The notes under the pieces: model-generated
Seen by the model: only the letters and a program-made list of their open reading frames with translations
Told to the model about the DNA's origin: nothing
The model's database searches: none
Position numbers and translations under genes: made by a program
NCBI GenBank assembly: GCA_017577365.1
Contig: PKRJ01000033.1
Location: forward strand, 1-38,640
Direction: 5' to 3'
From: Gammaproteobacteria bacterium
GTDB lineage: Bacteria > Pseudomonadota > Gammaproteobacteria > Steroidobacterales > Rariloculaceae
DNA length: 38,640 nucleotides
Shown: piece after piece, positions 25,264 through 32,837 of the stretch
Position numbering within the stretch: position 1 is the first letter of the stretch
Layout: each line of letters opens with the position of its first letter

Positions 25264-25376
25264 GCGATGCAGCGTAAAGGGTCGGCCGGAACCGGCGGCA
25301 TAGTGTACCAGCCCGGCCTCGAGTGCCGTCCCGGCGCGGGAATTCGGCAATTGGCGCCCGGTCTAAGCTTGCGAAC

Positions 25377-25404
25377 CTTGACTTTCCCGGCGCAGGCCGC
25401 ATCT
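25377..25404 (+). promoter_or_regulatory. candidate sigma-32 (RpoH) promoter for htpX
   Basis: CTTGACT (25377-25383) and CCGCATCT (25397-25404) are separated by 13 bases. They compare well with the heat-shock consensus CTTGAAA-N13/14-CCCCATNT (five of seven, and seven of eight counting the free base). Initiation near 25411 would leave a leader of about 45 bases before the htpX ATG at 25456. The match is weaker than that of htpG, but the gene is a classic heat-shock gene. Confidence 0.5.
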
Positions 25405-25455
25405 TGGTCCGCGTTATAGTAGCGTCGTTCCGTATCGTTCGATCTCGGAAGTCGT

Positions 25456-26346
25456 ATGAAACGAATACTGCTGTTCGTCGCCACGAACATCGCCGTCCTC
25501 GTCGTGCTGACGGTCGTGCTGCAGCTGCTCGGTATCGAGTCGCTCCTGGAGAGCCAGGGGACCGCGCTCGATCTCGAGGCTCTGCTCGTCTTCTCGGCCG
25601 TGATCGGCTTCACCGGCTCGTTCATCTCGCTCGCGATGTCGAAGTGGATCGCGAAGCAGATGACGGGCGCACAGGTCATCGAGACGCCCCGTAACGCGAC
25701 CGAGAGCTGGCTGTTGAGCACCGTGCAGCGTCAGGCGCGCGAGGCCGGCATCGAGTGCCCGGAGGTCGCGATTTACGATTCCCCGGACGTCAATGCTTTC
25801 GCGACCGGAATGAACCGGAACAAGGCGCTCGTCGCGGTCAGCACGGGCTTGCTCAGGCAGCTCGGACCGAAAGAGGTCGAGGCCGTGCTCGGCCACGAGG
25901 TGAGCCACGTCGCGAACGGCGACATGGTGACGCTCGCGCTGCTGCAGGGCGTCGTGAACACGTTCGTCGTGTTCCTGTCGCGGGTCGTGGGCTTCATCGT
26001 CGACCGGGTCGTGTTTCGCACCGAGCGCGGCTACGGTCCGGGATTCTTCATCGCGACGATCGTCGCCCAGATCCTCTTCGGCATTCTCGCGAGCATGATC
26101 GTGATGTGGTTCTCGCGGCAACGCGAGTTCCGTGCGGACGCGGGCGGCGCGAAGCTCGCCGGCCGGGAGAACATGATCGCCGCGCTCGAGGGGCTCAGGC
26201 GCGTGCACCGTGGGGCCGACAGCAGCCTGCCCGAATCGCTGCAGGCGTTCGGCATCGCGGGCGGCCACATGGCCGGATTCCGCAAGCTCTTCATGTCGCA
26301 TCCGCCGCTCGAGGAGCGCATCGCCGCGCTGCGCAACGCCGCGTAG
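25456..26346 (+). CDS. htpX: membrane-bound zinc metalloprotease HtpX
   Basis: A 296-residue M48 protease that degrades misfolded inner-membrane proteins together with FtsH. Transmembrane helices are at about 4-24 and 43-62, with further hydrophobic helices at about 162-182 and 195-218. The active site HEVSH is at 147-151, and the third zinc ligand is E224 in REFRAD. SWLLSTVQRQA and SPDVNAFATG are family blocks. The ATG at 25456 is the only sensible start, with GGAAG upstream. A sigma-32-like promoter precedes it. It diverges from the acyltransferase pair and is followed after 65 bases by a HAD phosphatase gene. Confidence 0.97.
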   Translation: MKRILLFVATNIAVLVVLTVVLQLLGIESLLESQGTALDLEALLVFSAVIGFTGSFISLAMSKWIAKQMTGAQVIETPRNATESWLLSTVQRQAREAGIECPEVAIYDSPDVNAFATGMNRNKALVAVSTGLLRQLGPKEVEAVLGHEVSHVANGDMVTLALLQGVVNTFVVFLSRVVGFIVDRVVFRTERGYGPGFFIATIVAQILFGILASMIVMWFSRQREFRADAGGAKLAGRENMIAALEGLRRVHRGADSSLPESLQAFGIAGGHMAGFRKLFMSHPPLEERIAALRNAA

Positions 26347-26411
26347 CGCGCTCGCCCGGGGCTCGTCGCATGCCCGCCCGCTAGGCCATCGCGCCGCGCA
26401 GGGATTGCCAC

Positions 26412-27086
26412 GTGAACGGAGCGCCGCAAGCGGCGGGTGCCCGGCACGTCCCGGGTTTCCACGCCCCGATTCGAGACGTCGTTTTCGATCTCGGCGGCGT
26501 GCTGATCGACTGGGATCCGCGTTACCTGTTCCGCGATCACCTGGGCGGCGATCCCGCCGCCGTCGAAGCCTTTCTCGGCGAGGTATGCACGCCCGCCTGG
26601 CACCGGCGCCTCGACGGCGGCGCGTCGTTCGACGCCGAGACTCGCCGGCTCGCGCAACGTTTCCCGGGGCACGCGGCGTGGATCGAGCGCTACGGCCGGG
26701 ACTGGCACCTGATGTTCGCCGGCGCGTTCGACGACGCGGTCGACTGTCTTCGAACCTTGAGAGCGCGCGGCTACCGGCTGCACGCGCTGTCGAACTATCC
26801 GGCCGAGCACATCGCTTTCCTTTACCGGCGATTCCCGTTCATGAGCCTGTTTCACACGGTCGTGCTGTCGGGGCTCGTCGGAACGGTCAAGCCGGACGAG
26901 CGCCTCTACCGCTACCTCATCGAGAGAATCGGCGGCCGGCCGTGCGTGTTCGTCGACGACCGTGAGGAGAACGTCGTCGCGGCGCGACGCTGCGGCATCG
27001 CGGCGTTCCGGTTCGGCCGGGAGGACGGCGTGCGTCGCTTGGTCGACGTGCTCGAGGGGCGCGTCGACGTCGACCGCCTTCGTTGA
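26412..27086 (+). CDS. HAD-superfamily (subfamily IA) phosphatase, YihX-like
   Basis: A 224-residue hydrolase. The nucleophile motif is FDLGGVLIDWDP (25-36), with D26 as nucleophile and a glycine two residues on, as in YihX-type glucose-1-phosphatases and haloacid dehalogenase relatives. Motif II is ALSNYP, motif III is GTVKPDERLY, and motif IV is FVDDREENV. The small helical cap lies between residues 36 and 110. The GTG start at 26412 has an AGGGA ribosome-binding site eight bases upstream. It is a cytosolic enzyme for a sugar phosphate or similar phosphoester; the substrate is not resolved. The next gene may have its own promoter. Confidence 0.85.
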   Translation: MNGAPQAAGARHVPGFHAPIRDVVFDLGGVLIDWDPRYLFRDHLGGDPAAVEAFLGEVCTPAWHRRLDGGASFDAETRRLAQRFPGHAAWIERYGRDWHLMFAGAFDDAVDCLRTLRARGYRLHALSNYPAEHIAFLYRRFPFMSLFHTVVLSGLVGTVKPDERLYRYLIERIGGRPCVFVDDREENVVAARRCGIAAFRFGREDGVRRLVDVLEGRVDVDRLR

Positions 27087-27111
27087 AATCGGCGAACCGC
27101 TTGATTAGAGT
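27083..27111 (+). promoter_or_regulatory. sigma-70-like promoter for the L,D-transpeptidase gene
   Basis: TTGAAA (27083-27088, five of six) and TAGAGT (27106-27111, four of six) have the ideal 17-base spacing. The -35 box overlaps the stop codon of the HAD gene. A transcript would begin near 27118, almost at the ATG at 27121, implying a leaderless or nearly leaderless mRNA. Confidence 0.42.
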
Positions 27112-27120
27112 CGGTGGCCG

Positions 27121-27642
27121 ATGAGATCCCGGACGATCGCTTGTCTTGCCGTCGCGGCGACGCTGCTCTCGCCGATGGGCGCCGCTTTCGGGCAGGCGGC
27201 GCTGGTCCGCCATCACGAGATGGCAGACTCCGTGCTCGTCATCAAATCGAAGCGCAAGCTGTATTTGCTGAAGGACGGCGAGGTCCTGCGCGAGTTCGAT
27301 ATCGCGCTCGGCTTGATGCCCAACGGTCCCAAGCAGCGTGAAGGGGATTTCCGCACGCCCGAGGGGAAATACTTTCTCGAGGCGCGCAACCCGTCGAGCG
27401 ACTACTTTCTGTCGATCAAGATCTCGTACCCGAATGCCGAGGATCGCGCGAGGGCGCGTGCGGCCGGCGTCGACCCCGGCGGGCAGATCATGATCCACGG
27501 GTTGCCGAACAATCCTCGCCGAGACGAGAAGAGTTACCTGGGGTGGGACTGGACGGACGGCTGCATCGCCGTGTCGAACTCGGACATGATCGACATCTGG
27601 CTGATGACGCAGGTGTCGACGCCGATCGAGATCAGGCCGTAA
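27121..27642 (+). CDS. L,D-transpeptidase (YkuD domain), exported
   Basis: A 173-residue protein with a signal peptide (about 1-25, AAFGQA cleavage region) and a YkuD catalytic domain. The motif is H126-G-L-P-N-N followed by T145-D-G-C148, with C148 the acyl-enzyme nucleophile; SKRKLYLLKDGEVLREF (43-59) and GPKQREGDFRTPEG (69-82) are typical first strands. Such enzymes form 3-3 peptidoglycan cross-links, attach outer-membrane proteins to the wall, or in short versions cleave or recycle such links. The short single-domain form without LysM or peptidoglycan-binding domain resembles the YafK/DpaA type, so hydrolysis of protein-peptidoglycan links is an alternative. The gene sits between the HAD phosphatase and ppnN. 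Confidence 0.88.
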   Translation: MRSRTIACLAVAATLLSPMGAAFGQAALVRHHEMADSVLVIKSKRKLYLLKDGEVLREFDIALGLMPNGPKQREGDFRTPEGKYFLEARNPSSDYFLSIKISYPNAEDRARARAAGVDPGGQIMIHGLPNNPRRDEKSYLGWDWTDGCIAVSNSDMIDIWLMTQVSTPIEIRP

Positions 27643-27698
27643 CCTCTTACGCCGCGGCACCCGCGGAGGTTTTCCTCCCTGAACGGAGCACCGGGTCG

Positions 27699-29057
27699 AT
27701 GGACGCGACGATATCGCCCGAGGGCGAACTGCAGATTCTTTCGCGGTCGGAGGTCAGCCAGCTTCGCGGAGCGGGCGGCGGCAGGCTTTACGAGCTTTGG
27801 CGTCAGTGCTCGCTCGCGGTGCTGAATTCGGGCGCGGAGGACGACGACGTCCGCGAGATCCTGCGCCGCAACCGCGATTTCCGCATCGCCGTCATCCAGC
27901 ACGTCGGCGGCATCTCGCTCGAGCTCAAGAACGCGCCGGACAGCGCCTTCGTCGACGGCCGGATGATCCGCGGCATCCGCGAGCACCTGTTCGCGGTGAT
28001 GCGCGACCTCTTGTACGTTCACGAAGACATCATCGCGAGCAACCGCTTCGATCTGACCACGTCGTCGGGGATCACCGACGCGGTCTTTCACATCCTGCGC
28101 AACGCCCGCGTGCTCACGGCGCAGGCGGACCCGCGCCTCGTCGTGTGCTGGGGCGGGCACGCGATCAGCCGCGAGGAGTACGACTACTCGAAAGAGGTCG
28201 GCTATCAGCTCGGTCTCCGCCAGATGGATATCTGCACGGGCTGCGGCGCCGGCGCGATGAAGGGGCCGATGAAGGGCGCGACGGTCGGCCACGCGAAGCA
28301 GAGGCACCGGGCGGGCCGCTATCTGGGGCTGACCGAGCCGACGATCATCGCGGCCGAGGCGCCGAACCCGATCGTGAACGAGCTCGTGATCCTGCCGGAC
28401 ATGGAGAAGCGGCTCGAGGCGTTCGTGCGGCTCGCGCACGCGATCGTCGTTTTCCCCGGCGGCGTAGGCACCGCCGAGGAGATCCTCTATCTGCTCGGCA
28501 TCCTGCTGAATCCGGCGAACCGTTCGATCCCGTTGCCGGTCGTCTTCACGGGACCGGAGAGCAGCCGCTACTACTTCGAGAGGCTGCACGCGTTCATCGG
28601 CGACACCTTGGGCGCCGAGGCGCAGCGGCGCTACAAGATCATCCTCGCGGACCCCGAGGCCGTCGCGCGCGAGGTCGCGCAGGGCCTCGAGGTCGTGCGT
28701 AGGGCGCGCGCCGAGACGGACGACGCGTACTTCTTCAATTGGCAGCTCGAGATCGGGCTCGACTTTCAGCGGCCCTTCGAGGCGACGCACGAATCGATGG
28801 CGGCGCTCGAGCTGCACCGCGATCAGCCGGTCGACCAGCTCGCCGTGAATCTCAGGCGCGCGTTCTCCGGTATCGTCGCGGGCAACGTCCGTGAAGCGGG
28901 CATTCGACTCGTCGAAGAATACGGCCCGTTCGAGCTGCGGGGAGATCGCGCCATCATGAGCGCGCTCGACCGTTTGCTGAACGATTTCGTCGCGCAGCGG
29001 CGCATGCGTCTCACGGATCCGTGCAACTATATTCCCTGCTATCGGGTGGTCGCCTGA
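27699..29057 (+). CDS. ppnN: nucleotide 5'-monophosphate nucleosidase, LOG family
   Basis: A 452-residue protein matching PpnN/YgdH (E. coli 454), which cleaves purine and pyrimidine monophosphates to base and ribose 5-phosphate and is activated by (p)ppGpp. N- and C-terminal regulatory regions flank the LOG Rossmann domain, which has VCWGGHAI (149-156), TGCGAGAMKGPMKGA (180-194) and PGGVGTAEE (253-261). The IIAAEAPNPIVNELVILPDMEKRLEA block is diagnostic of the long form. The ATG at 27699 gives the E. coli length and follows a CGGAG; the open frame extends further upstream through the L,D-transpeptidase gene. It is a stringent-response enzyme of the cytosol. Confidence 0.94.
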   Translation: MDATISPEGELQILSRSEVSQLRGAGGGRLYELWRQCSLAVLNSGAEDDDVREILRRNRDFRIAVIQHVGGISLELKNAPDSAFVDGRMIRGIREHLFAVMRDLLYVHEDIIASNRFDLTTSSGITDAVFHILRNARVLTAQADPRLVVCWGGHAISREEYDYSKEVGYQLGLRQMDICTGCGAGAMKGPMKGATVGHAKQRHRAGRYLGLTEPTIIAAEAPNPIVNELVILPDMEKRLEAFVRLAHAIVVFPGGVGTAEEILYLLGILLNPANRSIPLPVVFTGPESSRYYFERLHAFIGDTLGAEAQRRYKIILADPEAVAREVAQGLEVVRRARAETDDAYFFNWQLEIGLDFQRPFEATHESMAALELHRDQPVDQLAVNLRRAFSGIVAGNVREAGIRLVEEYGPFELRGDRAIMSALDRLLNDFVAQRRMRLTDPCNYIPCYRVVA

Positions 29058-29201
29058 CGCGACCTTCGGCGATTACGTTAACTCTTTGCAAGCGGCTGAA
29101 AGTTCGAAGCTTTTCGTGATTTCCGATTGAGACTTAGTTCCTGGAGCGTCGAGGCTTCGACGGCTACGGTATGCGCTACTCGTAGCACTGTCCGATGCCC
29201 G

Positions 29202-29468
29202 ATGAGCGAGCAAAAGTCTCACCGATTCCGTCCTCCTCTCTATCACCGCAAGTCGACGGAAAGCTCACCCGTTCGAGCCGCCGCGGATCGACGTGCCGAT
29301 GACGCGCGGGAGCAGCAAGGGTGGGAGGCCTACCGCAAGTGGCTTACGCACGTGAGCCGCAAGCCTTCGGTCCAGCGCTCGCCCATCGACCATTCGATCT
29401 ACAGCTGGAAGGGATACCAGAGCTGGGCGGACAAGGTGCGTCAGTCCTGGAAGCCCGAGGAAAGCTGA
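29202..29468 (+). CDS. hypothetical small protein with duplicated WxxYxxW motif
   Basis: An 88-residue basic protein that I do not recognise. It has no signal or membrane segment. Its first half is polar and rich in Arg, Ser and Asp. Its second half contains two copies of an aromatic motif, W41-E-A-Y-R-K-W47 and W69-K-G-Y-Q-S-W75, 28 residues apart, so a small internal duplication is likely. The ATG at 29202 is favoured over starts upstream because the extension is compositionally odd; no strong ribosome-binding site is visible. The 144 bases before it are less GC-rich than the surroundings. It ends 19 bases before the convergent ParA gene. Confidence 0.6.
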   Translation: MSEQKSHRFRPPLYHRKSTESSPVRAAADRRADDAREQQGWEAYRKWLTHVSRKPSVQRSPIDHSIYSWKGYQSWADKVRQSWKPEES

Positions 29469-29487
29469 ACGGCGATCGCCGATCGAG

Positions 29488-30192
29488 TCACGTGGTCGCC
29501 TTCAGCGGCGACACGACCCCGACGCGCGCACTCGGCAATACCGGAGGCCGCGCGTCGAGCCACGCGAGCAAGCGATCCCACGCGTAACCGTCTGCGGTCG
29601 CGCCTGGGCCTTTCAGCTCGAGCAAACCGAGACCGGTCTCGGCGGAGCGGATGTATCCCTGACTGTCGCGGAACGTCGCGACGAGGGGAATGTCGAGGCT
29701 TTCGAGAAAGCGCAGAAGGGATTGCGCGACGCGGGTATTCGTCCGCACTCGATTCGCGATGACTCCGAGCCGTCCGTCCGCGCGGCGGATCTTCGCGACG
29801 AGCAACAGGTCGGCGATACATTTCGCCGCAGCCTGAATGTCGATTTCCGACGGCATCACCGGCACGAGCAACGCGTCGGCGCCGCGCGTGAGCTCGGGCA
29901 TGTGCCGGCTCTCGATTGCCGCCGGCGTGTCGACGATCAAGCGCTCGCATTCCGGCGGCACGCGCAACTGCCAGCTTCGCGTCACCGACGTCGATCGCTC
30001 GTATCCGGCGATACCGTGAATTCGTGCAGCGTCCGGCGGACGTTTGCGCAGCCAGCGAGTCGACGACGCCTGCGGATCGAGATCGAGCAGCGCGGGGAAG
30101 CGGCCGCGCAGCGCGAAGCACGCCGCGAGATTCGTCGCTATCGTGGTTTTCCCTGAACCGCCTTTCGGATTCAGGACGACAATTCGCTGCAT
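29488..30192 (-). CDS. orphan ParA-family ATPase
   Basis: A 234-residue ParA/MinD-type ATPase without the N-terminal DNA-binding domain of plasmid ParA proteins. The deviant Walker A motif KGGSGKTT is at 10-17, LLDLDPQAS at 35-43 is the Walker A' region, and the LIVDTPAA strand follows near 90, where the usual PPG is TPAA. An ATP hydrolysis cycle on nucleoid DNA or membrane is expected. No ParB, parS-like repeat or other known partner is adjacent. Small chromosomal ParA proteins of this size position cargo such as chemoreceptors or plasmids, so the neighbouring unknown genes are natural candidates for the partner. Confidence 0.82.
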   Translation of the reverse strand: MQRIVVLNPKGGSGKTTIATNLAACFALRGRFPALLDLDPQASSTRWLRKRPPDAARIHGIAGYERSTSVTRSWQLRVPPECERLIVDTPAAIESRHMPELTRGADALLVPVMPSEIDIQAAAKCIADLLLVAKIRRADGRLGVIANRVRTNTRVAQSLLRFLESLDIPLVATFRDSQGYIRSAETGLGLLELKGPGATADGYAWDRLLAWLDARPPVLPSARVGVVSPLKATT

Positions 30193-30262
30193 CGGTATCG
30201 CGTCATCCGTGCGCGGTCATGAGCGTTTGCAGAATAAGTCAAAAATAGTTGCGCTAAACGGA

Positions 30263-30276
30263 TGAGAGTTCTCTCA
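30263..30276. promoter_or_regulatory. inverted repeat between ParA and small ORFs
   Basis: TGAGAG-TT-CTCTCA is a perfect six-base dyad in the divergent gap (30193-30337), next to a locally A-rich stretch at 30238-30257. It has the size of a small operator. No bound protein is known; support is from symmetry only. Confidence 0.3.
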
Positions 30277-30337
30277 CAGCCGGCGATCGATCGATGGAGC
30301 AACATACGCCACATCGCCGCAGCTGAGATCGTTCGAC

Positions 30338-30511
30338 ATGGAAGCGAAAGACGACGGCATGGAAAACCCCTTCGTCGACACCCTCTTCTCGTTGGAGTGG
30401 ATCGCCTCGGCAATGGACGCCGCCCGACGTCACACCGAGGAACGGCGAAGAGCCCGCGCCGCGAACGACGACCGGTACGAGCCGACTTCGCTCGACGACG
30501 AGACCGAGTAA
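30338..30511 (+). CDS. hypothetical acidic-basic small protein, 57 residues
   Basis: A short open frame encoding 57 residues. It is amphipathic: an NPFVDTLFSLEWIASAMDAARR helix region (10-31) is followed by a basic run (EERRRARAA) and an acidic tail (SLDDETE). It resembles no family I know. Support is modest: a complete frame, a helix-rich composition, and the position 26 bases before another small gene in the same direction. An ATG seven codons later is an alternative start, and no clear ribosome-binding site picks between them. It diverges from the ParA gene. Confidence 0.45.
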   Translation: MEAKDDGMENPFVDTLFSLEWIASAMDAARRHTEERRRARAANDDRYEPTSLDDETE

Positions 30512-30537
30512 GCGTCGCCCCGTCGCTGCATCCTCCG

Positions 30538-30810
30538 ATGGAGATCGTACTACAGTGGCTCGATGAGCTAGACGACGCCGTCTTCGCGATCGCGCTCGCG
30601 GCGGAGCGGCTACGGCGCGGCTGCATCCGCATCGGCGCCCTTTCGGCCGTGGCGCTCGCGGGTTGCAGCGCGAGCGCCGCGCTCGAATGGGTGCCGTTGC
30701 TCGGCGCGATCGCCGCCGGCAGCGTTGCGGCGGCCGTCGGCATCGGCGGTTTCGCCGCGTTCGCCGAAGCGTATTCGGTCCGTCCCGGCCGCGCCGAGTA
30801 TCAGGCTTGA
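30538..30810 (+). CDS. small membrane protein, two transmembrane helices
   Basis: A 90-residue protein of unknown function. An N-terminal amphipathic part (MEIVLQWLDELDDAVFAIAL) precedes two hydrophobic helices at about 29-49 and 52-76, the second rich in Gly and Ala (AIAAGSVAAAVGIGGFAAFA). Topology would leave both short ends on the same side of the membrane. The ATG at 30538 is preceded by a weak CCTCCG-rich stretch and no good ribosome-binding site. It may be co-transcribed with the 57-residue frame. Its stop codon lies inside the htpG heat-shock promoter. Confidence 0.55.
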   Translation: MEIVLQWLDELDDAVFAIALAAERLRRGCIRIGALSAVALAGCSASAALEWVPLLGAIAAGSVAAAVGIGGFAAFAEAYSVRPGRAEYQA

Positions 30811-30834
30811 AATCACCCCTCCCGGGCCCCACGT
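30806..30834 (+). promoter_or_regulatory. sigma-32 (RpoH) heat-shock promoter for htpG
   Basis: A perfect CTTGAAA -35 (30806-30812), 14 bases, and CCCCACGT (30827-30834) against the heat-shock -10 CCCCATNT. Spacing and sequence are close to ideal. Initiation near 30841 gives a leader of about 26 bases before the ATG at 30867. The upstream box overlaps the stop of the previous small gene, so htpG is expressed on its own. Confidence 0.72.
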
Positions 30835-30850
30835 AGCGCTGGTTCGCTAC
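30833..30850 (+). promoter_or_regulatory. hairpin at the htpG transcription start region
   Basis: GTAGCG and CGCTAC form a perfect six-base stem around a six-base loop (CTGGTT). It directly abuts the -10 box and overlaps the expected start site. It does not resemble the CIRCE element. It could be an operator or influence the leader; the predicted leader contains only its right half, which argues against a simple RNA thermometer. Confidence 0.35.
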
Positions 30851-30866
30851 TTGTGGCTTGCGGGAC

Positions 30867-32732
30867 ATGGAACGGAGAACGGCGACCACGCACGGCTTCC
30901 AGGCCGAAGTGAAGCAGCTGCTTCACTTGATGATCCACTCGCTGTACAGCAACCGGGAAATCTTTCTCAGGGAGCTGATCTCGAACGCCTCCGACGCGAA
31001 CGACAAGCTGAGGTTCAGGGCGCTCGAGCGACCGGAGCTCGCTCGCGAGCTCGAGATCGAAGTCTCGATCGATCGAGACGCGAACACGCTATCGGTCAGC
31101 GATACCGGCATCGGAATGAGTCGTGACGAGATCATCGAGCAGCTCGGCACGATCGCGCATTCCGGGACGCAGCGATTCCTCGAGCGGCTGACCGGCGATC
31201 AGCGCAAGGACTCGCAGCTGATCGGCCAGTTCGGCGTCGGCTTCTACTCGGCGTTCATCGTCGCGGAGCGGGTGGAGGTCACGAGCCGCAAGGCGGGCGA
31301 TGCGGCAGAGGACGGCGTCAAGTGGAGCTCGGACGGCCGAGGCGAGTTCACCGTCGAGCCGTGCGCGAAAGAAGAACCCGGCACGCGAGTGACGCTGTTC
31401 CTCAAGGAAGACGCCGCCGAGTTTCTCGACGAGCATCGCATCAGGGGACTGATCCGCAAGTACTCCGATCACATCGCCTTCCCGGTCAAGCTTCGCGTCG
31501 GCGGCGGCGCGGCCGAGACGGTCAACAAGGCGAAGGCGTTGTGGACCCGCCCGCGCAATCAGATCGGCGACGAGGAGTACGTCGAGTTCTACAAGCACGT
31601 CTCTCACGACCCCGGCGAGCCGCTCGCGTGGACGCACAACCGGGTCGAGGGCAAGCGCGAATACACGTGCCTGCTCTACGTGCCGTCGCGCGCGCCCTTC
31701 GATCTATGGAATCGGGAGGCGCCGCGGGGGCTCAAGCTCTACGTGCAGCGGGTCTTCATCACGGACGCCGCGCCGCAGTTCCTGCCGCTCTACTTGCGCT
31801 TCGTTCGCGGCGTCGTCGACGCGAGCGATCTGTCGTTGAACGTCTCGCGCGAGCTGCTGCAGGACGACCCGCAGGTGGCCGCGATCAAGACCGGGCTGAC
31901 CAAGCGGGTGCTCGACATGCTCGAGCGTCTCGCGAAGGAGACGCCGGAGAAATACGCGACGTTCTGGCGCGAGTTCGGTTCGGTGCTGAAGGAGGGCTTG
32001 GCCGAGGACCCGGCGAACCGCGAGCGCATCGCCGAGCTCTTGCGATTCAGCAGCACGCGCTCGACGGGCGACGAGCAGGACAGGAGCCTCGCCGACTACG
32101 TGGCCGCGGCGAAGCCCGAGCAGGACGTCATTTATTACTTGCCGTCCGACTCGCTCACCGCGGCGCGGTCGAGCCCGCACCTCGAGGCGCTGAAGCAGCG
32201 GGATGTCGAGGTGCTGCTGATGACGGACCGCATCGACGAATGGATGATGCAGTTCCTGACCGAGTATCGCGGCAAGCCGTTCAAGGACGTCTCGCGCGGC
32301 ACGATCGATCTTTCGAAGCTCGGCGCGGCCCCGTCGCCGGCCGAGCCGAGCCGCGAGGACAAGCACCTGCTGAAGCGCGTCAAGCGCGTCCTTCGAGAGC
32401 GCGTCGGCGAGGTGCGTTTCAGCGAGCGGCTGACGGAGTCGGCGGCCTGCCTCGTGATCGGCGAGCACGATCTCGGCGTCAGAATGCGCGAGCTGCTGAA
32501 GGCCGCGGGCCACGACGCGCCCGAGCACGTGCCGGATCTCGAGCTGAACGCCGGCCATCCGCTGATCAGGCGTCTCGATGCCGAGCGCGACGAGGGCCGC
32601 TTCGAGCGCCTGGCCTTGCTGCTGCTCGACCAGGCGATCCTTGCCGAGGGCCGGCCGCTCGAGGACCCGGCGGCATTCGTCAAGCGTCTGAACGCGCTTC
32701 TCGTCGAGCTCGACCAGGCGTCTGCGGCTTGA
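30867..32732 (+). CDS. htpG: molecular chaperone HtpG (bacterial Hsp90)
   Basis: A 621-residue Hsp90 homologue, a dimeric ATP-dependent chaperone of the cytosol that remodels client proteins with DnaK. The GHKL ATPase domain has LIHSLYSNREIFLRELISNASDA-type residues around 23-45, the DTGIGM box (about 80-85) and GQFGVGFYSAF (about 114-124). The middle domain includes LNVSRELLQDDP near 320, and the C-terminal dimerisation domain ends in a Leu-rich helix. The ATG at 30867 aligns with the E. coli start (Gly-Phe-Gln-x-Glu-Val follows within ten residues); a TTG three codons upstream is not favoured. A strong heat-shock promoter precedes it. Confidence 0.97.
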   Translation: MERRTATTHGFQAEVKQLLHLMIHSLYSNREIFLRELISNASDANDKLRFRALERPELARELEIEVSIDRDANTLSVSDTGIGMSRDEIIEQLGTIAHSGTQRFLERLTGDQRKDSQLIGQFGVGFYSAFIVAERVEVTSRKAGDAAEDGVKWSSDGRGEFTVEPCAKEEPGTRVTLFLKEDAAEFLDEHRIRGLIRKYSDHIAFPVKLRVGGGAAETVNKAKALWTRPRNQIGDEEYVEFYKHVSHDPGEPLAWTHNRVEGKREYTCLLYVPSRAPFDLWNREAPRGLKLYVQRVFITDAAPQFLPLYLRFVRGVVDASDLSLNVSRELLQDDPQVAAIKTGLTKRVLDMLERLAKETPEKYATFWREFGSVLKEGLAEDPANRERIAELLRFSSTRSTGDEQDRSLADYVAAAKPEQDVIYYLPSDSLTAARSSPHLEALKQRDVEVLLMTDRIDEWMMQFLTEYRGKPFKDVSRGTIDLSKLGAAPSPAEPSREDKHLLKRVKRVLRERVGEVRFSERLTESAACLVIGEHDLGVRMRELLKAAGHDAPEHVPDLELNAGHPLIRRLDAERDEGRFERLALLLLDQAILAEGRPLEDPAAFVKRLNALLVELDQASAA

Positions 32733-32837
32733 TGCCGTGCTCGGAAGCCGCGTCGGCCCCGCCCAGGACGTTTTCGAGTCCCCGCTCGCGAATGCACTGC
32801 GCTACCATGAACCCTCGAGCCGCACGGAGGACCGGTC

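Noticed and set aside
29058..29201. tRNA or small RNA gene after ppnN
   Set aside because: There is no T-loop GTTCGA-type sequence with matching arms. A stem with a bulge near 29095-29120 is too weak to call a terminator.
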